Positions 24,140 through 29,028 of a stretch of DNA of 29,028 nt are shown here, one piece after another. How positions within the stretch are numbered: the first letter of the stretch is position 1; every line of letters begins with the position of its first letter. A program made the position numbers and the translations under genes. Below the pieces are notes generated by a model, which searched no databases, was not told where the DNA came from, and saw only the letters and a list, made by a program, of their open reading frames with translations. The DNA comes from SPGG2 sp964194625 (GTDB taxonomy: Bacteria > Pseudomonadota > Gammaproteobacteria > Acidiferrobacterales > SPGG2): the NCBI GenBank assembly GCA_964194625.1, contig CAXMNC010000054.1, positions 1 to 29,028 on the forward strand, given 5' to 3'.

Positions 24140-24552
24140 GATGCCACCTGCCTGGTGACGAACGCAGTTTGAACGCAAAGCTTTGCTGCCGCGAGCCGAA
24201 ACGCCTCTCGTGCTTGGTTCTCGGCAACTCCTTCCATTTCGTATAGCATAGTTCCCGGCTTGACTATGGCCACCCAGTACTCCGGATTACCCTTTCCTTT
24301 ACCCATTCGTACTTCCAGCGGCTTCTTGGATACCGGCTTGTCGGGGAACACGCGTATCCAAACACGGCCACCGCGTTTAATGTAACGTGTCAACGCACGT
24401 CGCGCCGCCTCGATCTGGCGCGCGGTCAACCGTCCACGGCTCGTAGCCCTGAGGCCGTACTCGCCGAAGCTGACCTTATTGCCGCGTGTCGCCACACCTC
24501 GATTGCGACCTTTTTGCTGCTTTCGATACTTAGTTTTTTTCGGCTCTAGCAT
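24136..24552 (-). CDS. rplP: Ribosomal protein uL16
   Basis: The product has 138 residues (E. coli 136). MLEPKKTKYRKQQKGRNRG, GRVWIRVFPDKPVSKKPLEV and RMGKGKGNPEYWVAIVKPG are diagnostic; the last block contains the Arg that is hydroxylated in E. coli L16. L16 helps shape the A-site and is required late in 50S assembly. It follows rpsC by 21 bases and overlaps rpmC by 4. Confidence 0.99.
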   Translation of the reverse strand: MLEPKKTKYRKQQKGRNRGVATRGNKVSFGEYGLRATSRGRLTARQIEAARRALTRYIKRGGRVWIRVFPDKPVSKKPLEVRMGKGKGNPEYWVAIVKPGTMLYEMEGVAENQAREAFRLAAAKLCVQTAFVTRQVAS

Positions 24553-24573
24553 CAGGTTATACCGTTCTATACC

Positions 24574-25248
24574 TCAAGCACTCACCTTCTTGACTGCTTC
24601 TGCCTCGCTTTCTTCTTCGCGATCAAATATCTCGCCTTTGAATATCCACACCTTTACACCAATGACGCCGTAGGTAGTATGGGCTTCGGCAAATCCATAA
24701 TCGATGTCGGCACGCAATGTGTGCAACGGCACGCGCCCCTCACGGTACCATTCCGTTCGGGCGATCTCGGCGCCGTTCAACCGTCCCGCGACCATTACTT
24801 TTACACCTTGTGCACGCAGCCGCATCGCATTGGTCACGGCACGTTTCATCGCGCGCCGAAACATAATACGTTTTTCCAGTTGCTGACAGATACTCTCTGC
24901 TACGAGCTGGGCATCGAGCTCAGGTTTACGAATTTCCTCTACCGTCAATCGAACCGGCTGTCCTGCCAGCTGGGTGAGCTCTTTACGGAGCTTCTCGATG
25001 TCCTCGCCCTTCTTTCCGATGACAATCCCCGGCCGCGCTGTGTGTATGGTCACATTCACGCTCTGCGCTGGGCGCTGCATGATGATCTTGCTGACCGCAG
25101 CATGCGCTAGTTTTTTCTTTATGTAGGAACGCAGCTGCAGGTCCGAGTTAAGGTTATCGGCATAGGTTTTATTACCCGAGTACCACTTGGCTGTCCAGTC
25201 ATTAATAATGCCCAGGCGCAGCCCCGTCGGATTTACCTTCTGACCCAT
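24574..25248 (-). CDS. rpsC: Ribosomal protein uS3
   Basis: The product has 224 residues (E. coli 233). It begins MGQKVNPTGLRLGIINDWTA, contains a KH domain with GIVIGKKGEDIEKLRKEL, and the C-terminal domain with GRLNGAEIARTEWYREGRVP and ADIDYGFAEAHTTYGVIGVK. S3 forms the mRNA entry site and helicase activity with S4 and S5. Its ATG overlaps the rplV stop as TAATG. Confidence 0.99.
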   Translation of the reverse strand: MGQKVNPTGLRLGIINDWTAKWYSGNKTYADNLNSDLQLRSYIKKKLAHAAVSKIIMQRPAQSVNVTIHTARPGIVIGKKGEDIEKLRKELTQLAGQPVRLTVEEIRKPELDAQLVAESICQQLEKRIMFRRAMKRAVTNAMRLRAQGVKVMVAGRLNGAEIARTEWYREGRVPLHTLRADIDYGFAEAHTTYGVIGVKVWIFKGEIFDREEESEAEAVKKVSA

Positions 25249-25634
25249 TACTCGCCCTCCTGTTCGGATTTTTGCGCCTGAGACTTCTGGGTAGACGTCG
25301 GGACAACATCTGATACCGTCACCATAATATGGCTGCTGCGCTTCTTAATTCTTGCCACCCGTCCCTTCGCCCGCGCGCGCCAGCGTTTTATAGTAGGACC
25401 TTCGTCCACCTGAACCGTTGCTACCCGCAACTCATCGACGTCAGCACCCTCGTTGTGCTCTGCATTCGCAATCGCCGACTCCACGGCCTTGCGCAGCGAT
25501 AGTGCTGCTTTGTTGCCGCTGAACTGCAGAATCTCTAATGCCTGCGCGACCGGCAACCCGCGAATCTGGTCAGCCACAAGCCGGCCTTTTTGCGGTGAGA
25601 TGCGTATGTACTTTAATGTTGCTGTTACCTGCAT
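25248..25634 (-). CDS. rplV: Ribosomal protein uL22
   Basis: The product has 128 residues against 110 in E. coli. The core is standard (ATLKYIRISPQKGRLVADQI, SAIANAEHNEGADVDELRV, and the tunnel loop region GPTIKRWRARAKGRVARIKK). About 18 extra C-terminal residues rich in Gln, Ser, Lys and Glu follow. L22 lines the exit tunnel and is a macrolide-resistance site. It starts 2 bases after rpsS and shares TAATG with rpsC. Confidence 0.98.
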   Translation of the reverse strand: MQVTATLKYIRISPQKGRLVADQIRGLPVAQALEILQFSGNKAALSLRKAVESAIANAEHNEGADVDELRVATVQVDEGPTIKRWRARAKGRVARIKKRSSHIMVTVSDVVPTSTQKSQAQKSEQEGE

Positions 25635-25636
25635 AA

Positions 25637-25915
25637 CTATTTCGTAGCCGCCTTCTTATCGCCCGAATGTCCCTTAAAAGTACGCGTGGCGGCAAACTCC
25701 CCGAGCTTGTGCCCAACCATATTTTCCGTGATCAGTATCGGTACGTGTTGCCGACCATTATGGACAGCAATCGTCAATCCAACAAAATCCGGCGTAATAG
25801 TGGACCTTCTGGACCATGTTTTGATGGGTCTCTTGCTGCTCTGCGCTTGGGTGCGCTCCACCTTCACCGCAAGGTGATGATCAACAAATGGCCCCTTTTT
25901 GATCGAGCGTGGCAT
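25637..25915 (-). CDS. rpsS: Ribosomal protein uS19
   Basis: The product has 92 residues, equal to E. coli: MPRSIKKGPFVDHHLAVKVE, TWSRRSTITPDFVGLTIAVH, NMVGHKLGEFAATRTFKGH. S19 binds the 30S head with S13. GGAG lies about 11 bases before the ATG. The 150-base gap from rplB is unusually long and holds an inverted repeat. Confidence 0.99.
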   Translation of the reverse strand: MPRSIKKGPFVDHHLAVKVERTQAQSSKRPIKTWSRRSTITPDFVGLTIAVHNGRQHVPILITENMVGHKLGEFAATRTFKGHSGDKKAATK

Positions 25916-25989
25916 TTTTCAGCAAACTCTCCATTTCCGGTTAAGCTTCGAGGCAGTGCGTCCTGTAAACCAACCTGCCAATATTCCCC

Positions 25990-26062
25990 AGTGAAGCGTG
26001 CGGGGGTGACTACCCGCCTCCGCCCTTGTTGCCGCCTTGCCCTTCACTCTTCACTCTTCACG
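25990..26062. repeat. Inverted heptad repeat, rplB-rpsS gap
   Basis: Three consecutive 7-mers read CTTCACT, CTTCACT, CTTCACG (26042-26062). The segment AGTGAAGCGTG (25990-26000) pairs with 26045-26055 at 10 of 11 positions. A GC-rich inner hairpin GCGGG/CCCGC sits at 26000-26004 and 26013-26017. On the - strand the units can be phased as AGAGTGA, AGAGTGA, AGGGCAA, fitting the AGNNN(C/G)A pattern of the other elements. It ends 3 bases before the rplB stop. Confidence 0.6.
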
Positions 26063-26065
26063 ATG

Positions 26066-26890
26066 TTACCGTTTGCGCCGCCGAAGAATCATCGAATCCG
26101 TGCGTTTGTTAAGTCGCGTTTTGTGGCCCTTGGTCGGAACACCCCAAGGCGTCACCGGGTGACGTCCACCCGAGGTCCGGCCTTCGCCGCCCCCGTGCGG
26201 GTGATCGACCGGGTTCATCGCCACACCTCGCACAGTGGGGCGAATTCCACGCCAGCGTTTGGCACCGGCTTTGCCCAGCTTGCGCAGGGAATGCTCGGCG
26301 TTTCCGACCTCGCCTATAGTGGCCCGGCAATCTACATGAACCTTGCGTATTTCTCCAGACCGCAAGCGCAGTTGCCCATAGTTACCTTCACGCGCGATGA
26401 GCTGGATGGCTGCGCCGGCGCTGCGTCCCAGCTGGGCCCCTTTGCCCGGTTTCAGCTCCACGCAATGAATCAAGCTTCCCAATGGGATGTTACGCAAAGG
26501 TAGAGCGTTCCCTGGCTTGATTGGGGCATCGACTCCGGACACTATCTCGGCTCCCGGGCATACATCTTTGGGCGCGATAATGTAGCGTCGCTCGCCATTG
26601 GAATACAGGACAAGGGCGATATTGGCGCTGCGATTTGGATCGTATTCGAGCCGTTCCACCTTTCCTATAATACCGTCATTTCTCCGACGAAAATCAATCA
26701 CGCGATAATGCCGTTTATGTGCACCGCCGCGGTGGCGTACGGTAATACGCCCGTGGTTGTTGCGCCCATGGGTCTTGGTCTTCTTTTCGAGCAAAGGCGC
26801 ATACGGTTCGCCCCTGTGCAGCTCCGCACTAACCACCTTGATCATACTGCGGCGGCCAGGAGACGTTGGTCTGACTTTGATTACGGCCAT
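26066..26890 (-). CDS. rplB: Ribosomal protein uL2
   Basis: I use the ATG at 26890 (274 residues; E. coli 273) because homology begins at MAVIKVRPTSPGRRSM; a TTG 7 codons earlier is open but overlaps rplW. The peptidyl-transferase-proximal loop NPVDHPHGGGEGRTSGGRH is intact, including the conserved His. Other matches are GRNNHGRITVRHRGGAHKRH and KPGNALPLRNIPLGSLIHC. L2 is essential for subunit association and peptidyl transfer. It follows rplW by 17 bases with only a weak ribosome-binding site. Confidence 0.99.
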   Translation of the reverse strand: MAVIKVRPTSPGRRSMIKVVSAELHRGEPYAPLLEKKTKTHGRNNHGRITVRHRGGAHKRHYRVIDFRRRNDGIIGKVERLEYDPNRSANIALVLYSNGERRYIIAPKDVCPGAEIVSGVDAPIKPGNALPLRNIPLGSLIHCVELKPGKGAQLGRSAGAAIQLIAREGNYGQLRLRSGEIRKVHVDCRATIGEVGNAEHSLRKLGKAGAKRWRGIRPTVRGVAMNPVDHPHGGGEGRTSGGRHPVTPWGVPTKGHKTRLNKRTDSMILRRRKR

Positions 26891-26907
26891 CGTACCATTT
26901 CGCTCAA

Positions 26908-27204
26908 TCAAGAAACGCCAAGAAAGTCGATGTCGAACCCGGGCTTCAAGCGCACATAAGCCTTCTTCGTATCTGCGCGTTTGCCCAATCGCCGGCCATA
27001 TGTTTTCTTTTTTCCCGTGTTGTTCAATACGGTCACGCTTTCAACTTTCACATCGAACATCTTTTCCACGGCTTGCTTGATGATCTTCTTGTTGGCGTCG
27101 CGGCGCACCTCGAAAGTAAACTGCTTGTGCTTGTCCGCCAGCCGCGTGCTTTTTTCAGACATGTACGGCGCCAAGAGAACCTGATATAGCAGTTCCTCGT
27201 TCAT
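26908..27204 (-). CDS. rplW: Ribosomal protein uL23
   Basis: The product has 98 residues (E. coli 100): LYQVLLAPYMSEKSTRLADK, KKIIKQAVEKMFDVKVESV, RRLGKRADTKKAYVRLKPG. L23 sits at the tunnel exit and docks trigger factor and SRP. Its ATGA overlaps the rplD stop by 4 bases, so translation is coupled. Confidence 0.99.
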   Translation of the reverse strand: MNEELLYQVLLAPYMSEKSTRLADKHKQFTFEVRRDANKKIIKQAVEKMFDVKVESVTVLNNTGKKKTYGRRLGKRADTKKAYVRLKPGFDIDFLGVS

Positions 27205-27824
27205 GCCAGCCGTTCCTCGAACTGCTTCACTGCACCCACCGTCATAATCACTTTCTCGTGCCGAAGCAGGCTTACAGGGTCTGCGTGACTCACATCACAC
27301 ACATTCACCTTCGGCAGGTTACGGACCGACAGCAACAGCTTGTCGTCAACGCTCTCCGTAACAATCAACGCATCAGCGGTACCCAACTTGTTCAATTTCT
27401 CCACCAGCAGCTTGGTCTTAGGCTCATTGAGCCCGATCTCGTCAACCATCAAGAGCCGGTTTTGGCGCACCAATTCCGACAAAATCGAGCGCAGCGCCCC
27501 ACGATGCATCTTGCGGTTGACCTTCTGTGAAAAATCACGGGTTGCGGCCGCAAACACTCTCCCGCCACCGCGCCATATGGGGCTGCGAATCGTACCCGCT
27601 CGCGCGTGTCCTGTGCCCTTCTGGCGCCATGGCTTCGCTCCGCCACCACGAACCGCCGCGCGAGTCTTCTGTGCGCGCGTCCCCTGCCGAGCGTGGGCCT
27701 GATAGGCAACGACAACTTGGTGTACCAGCGGTTCGTTGAACTGTGCCGCAAAAACCGCATCCGACACCTGTATCTGCAACTTCGAGCCGGTTCCCTCAAG
27801 GCTACTGACCACACTGAGTTTCAT
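27201..27824 (-). CDS. rplD: Ribosomal protein uL4
   Basis: I start at the ATG at 27824 (207 residues; E. coli 201) because GAGGGG lies 9 bases upstream; an in-frame start further up would overlap rplC. The tunnel loop is RAAVRGGGAKPWRQKGTGHA then RAGTIRSPIWRGGGRVF; the rest matches L4 (KMHRGALRSILSELVRQNRL). In E. coli L4 represses its own S10 operon at transcription and translation. I could not recognise the equivalent leader structure here. Confidence 0.98.
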   Translation of the reverse strand: MKLSVVSSLEGTGSKLQIQVSDAVFAAQFNEPLVHQVVVAYQAHARQGTRAQKTRAAVRGGGAKPWRQKGTGHARAGTIRSPIWRGGGRVFAAATRDFSQKVNRKMHRGALRSILSELVRQNRLLMVDEIGLNEPKTKLLVEKLNKLGTADALIVTESVDDKLLLSVRNLPKVNVCDVSHADPVSLLRHEKVIMTVGAVKQFEERLA

Positions 27825-27835
27825 CGCGGTGCCCC

Positions 27836-28483
27836 TCAACCGGCGTCCTTCGCCTTAACAGCAGGAAGAATAACAACATCCCCACCGGTGGCTCCCGGGA
27901 CAGCGCCCTTCACCAGCAGCAAGTTGCGCTCCGGATCGACACTGACAACCTCCAGCGTCTGCTGTGTGCGCCTCACATTGCCCATATGCCCCGCCATTTT
28001 CCTGCCAGGAAAAACCCGGCCCGGAGTTGTCCGTTGGCCAATGGAGCCTGCTTTACGATGCGCAAGCGAGTTGCCATGAGTCGCGCGCCCACCGCGGAAG
28101 CCATGGCGTTTCATGACACCCGCAAAACCCTTGCCGACCGAGGTTCCCTGTACGTCCACTTTTTGACCTACGCTAAATGTATCTACCTTGATTTCTGCGC
28201 CAGGCTTAAGGTCTTCGCCTTCGCCCGGAGCGAGGCGAAATTCCCACAGCCCACGCCCAGGCTCTACGCCCGCCTTGGCGAAGTGACCAGCCGTCGCTTT
28301 GTTCAGGCGGCGACGCCGGTTACCAGTGGTGACTTGTATCGCCCGGTAGCCGTCACGGCTATCTTCCTTCACTTGCGTCACGCGATTGGCGCCAACCTCT
28401 AGCACGGTCACCGCAACGGCGGTCCCGTCCTCCGCGAAGAGGCGCGTCATACCCATCTTTCGACCAATGACCCCTATCGGCAT
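27836..28483 (-). CDS. rplC: Ribosomal protein uL3
   Basis: The product has 215 residues (E. coli 209). GRKMGMTRLFAEDGTAV, VDVQGTSVGKGFAGVMKRHG, THGNSLAHRKAGSIGQRTTP and GRVFPGRKMAGHMGNVRRT are the family core. The Gln in GSIGQ corresponds to the residue methylated by PrmB in E. coli. L3 initiates 50S assembly and reaches toward the peptidyl-transferase centre. It follows rpsJ by 83 bases; that gap has no repeat that I can see. Confidence 0.99.
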   Translation of the reverse strand: MPIGVIGRKMGMTRLFAEDGTAVAVTVLEVGANRVTQVKEDSRDGYRAIQVTTGNRRRRLNKATAGHFAKAGVEPGRGLWEFRLAPGEGEDLKPGAEIKVDTFSVGQKVDVQGTSVGKGFAGVMKRHGFRGGRATHGNSLAHRKAGSIGQRTTPGRVFPGRKMAGHMGNVRRTQQTLEVVSVDPERNLLLVKGAVPGATGGDVVILPAVKAKDAG

Positions 28484-28566
28484 GCCAATACCTATCTCTC
28501 GTGCACAGTGACTCGTGATCTGTTGTCAGTTCCGGCGACTTTTCTGATGGAGGTGCCAGCCGGTTG

Positions 28567-28878
28567 TTAACCCAACTTTATTTCGACATCAACGCCCGCC
28601 GCCAGGTCCAGCTTCATCAGTGCATCGATCGTTTTATCGGTGGGATCCATGATGTCCATGATCCGTTTGTGCGTGCGGATCTCGAACTGGTCGCGTGACT
28701 TCTTATCCGTATGCGGCGAACGCAAAAGCGTGAAACGCTCCATCTTCGTCGGCAGAGGAATCGGTCCTTTCACCAACGCACCGGTGCGCTTTGCCGTATC
28801 GACAATCTCCGCCGCGGATCGATCAATCAAGCGATGATCGAAGGCCTTCAAGCGAATTCTGATTTTCTGACCAGCCAT
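28567..28878 (-). CDS. rpsJ: Ribosomal protein uS10
   Basis: The product has 103 residues, equal to E. coli: KIRIRLKAFDHRLIDRSAAE, GPIPLPTKMERFTLLRSPHT and QFEIRTHKRIMDIMDPTDKT. S10 sits in the 30S head and is also the NusE subunit of transcription antitermination complexes. The bases before the ATG (read as TTTAAATACTA) hold no Shine-Dalgarno motif. The heptad-repeat element begins only 6 bases upstream. It is the first gene of the S10 group. Confidence 0.99.
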   Translation of the reverse strand: MAGQKIRIRLKAFDHRLIDRSAAEIVDTAKRTGALVKGPIPLPTKMERFTLLRSPHTDKKSRDQFEIRTHKRIMDIMDPTDKTIDALMKLDLAAGVDVEIKLG

Positions 28879-28884
28879 TAGTAT

Positions 28885-28973
28885 TTAAACAAGTTTCAAG
28901 TAACAAGTAATACACCTTTTGGGAACCACTCAGTTAGCCTTTCCTTGCCATTTGCTACTTCGCACTTCCCACT
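28885..28973. repeat. Inverted heptad-repeat element, tuf-rpsJ gap
   Basis: On the + strand, successive 7-mers TTAAACA, AGTTTCA, AGTAACA, AGTAATA run from 28885 to 28912. On the - strand AGTGGGA, AGTGCGA, AGTAGCA, AATGGCA run from 28973 down to 28946. The arms are inverted around about 33 bases. The 12-mer CCATTTGCTACT (28948-28959) is identical to 21992-22003 in the rpsN-rpsH element. It fills almost the whole 99-base gap. Confidence 0.65.
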
Positions 28974-28977
28974 CGCA

Positions 28978-29028
28978 TTATTCGATAATCTTCGACACCA
29001 CACCGGCGCCCACGGTGCGCCCGCCCTC
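28978..29028 (-). CDS. tuf: Elongation factor Tu, C-terminal end (partial)
   Basis: Only the last 16 codons and the stop are in the window. They read EGGRTVGAGVVSKIIE, the characteristic C-terminus of bacterial EF-Tu domain 3, with the stop at 28978-28980. EF-Tu delivers aminoacyl-tRNA to the ribosome as the GTP form. Its position just upstream of rpsJ matches the str-S10 junction in many gammaproteobacteria. The identification rests on this short but highly conserved tail. Confidence 0.93.
   Translation of the reverse strand, partial: EGGRTVGAGVVSKIIE

Noticed and set aside
25667..26503. A 278-codon + strand frame across rpsS, the gap and rplB
   Set aside because: It runs antisense through two conserved ribosomal genes and reads no known domain.

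Overview
The window is a stretch of a gammaproteobacterial chromosome (EF-Tu tail, gene order and protein sequences all fit). It is moderately GC-rich and has no tRNA, rRNA, CRISPR array, insertion sequence or phage gene that I can see. The class-level placement rests on the complete S10-spc-alpha ribosomal gene order and on the uvrA / YajR-type transporter / ssb neighbourhood, which is familiar from Pseudomonas and relatives. I cannot name the genus.

Region 1 (1-8544, + strand) is an accessory, signalling-like locus of four genes in tandem. They are a very large outer-membrane beta-barrel protein with an internal OmpA-like peptidoglycan-binding domain and Ig-like modules (5' end outside the window), a membrane-anchored FecR-domain protein, a transmembrane sensor histidine kinase, and a response regulator with a GGDEF diguanylate cyclase output. 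Read together they suggest envelope-to-c-di-GMP signalling. This is the best candidate for a little-described system here, but the functional link is inferred from gene order. A 148-bp inverted-repeat element fills the gap between the GGDEF gene and the convergent ssb.

Region 2 (8719-14552) holds ssb and a YajR-like MFS transporter on the - strand, uvrA on the + strand (divergent from the transporter), and a SAM hydroxide adenosyltransferase family gene on the - strand. That last gene may be expressed from a leaderless transcript.

Region 3 (14676-29028, - strand) is the ribosomal superoperon. In transcription order it runs tuf (3' end only), rpsJ-rplC-rplD-rplW-rplB-rpsS-rplV-rpsC-rplP-rpmC-rpsQ, rplN-rplX-rplE-rpsN-rpsH-rplF-rplR-rpsE-rpmD-rplO-secY-rpmJ, rpsM-rpsK-rpsD-rpoA-rplQ, and then a clear intrinsic terminator. 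Many neighbours overlap (ATGA, GTGA, TAATG), so the genes are translationally coupled. L17 carries a long lysine-rich tail.

The most striking unlabelled structure is a family of imperfect 7-bp tandem repeats (unit about AGNNNCA or AGNNNGA). They sit in inverted arms in four of the wider gaps of the ribosomal cluster (tuf-rpsJ, rplB-rpsS, rpsN-rpsH, rpmJ-rpsM). In two cases they lie directly upstream of a ribosomal gene that lacks a recognisable Shine-Dalgarno sequence. No gene-free stretch exceeds 300 bases; the widest gaps are 174, 173 and 166 bases and are described below.
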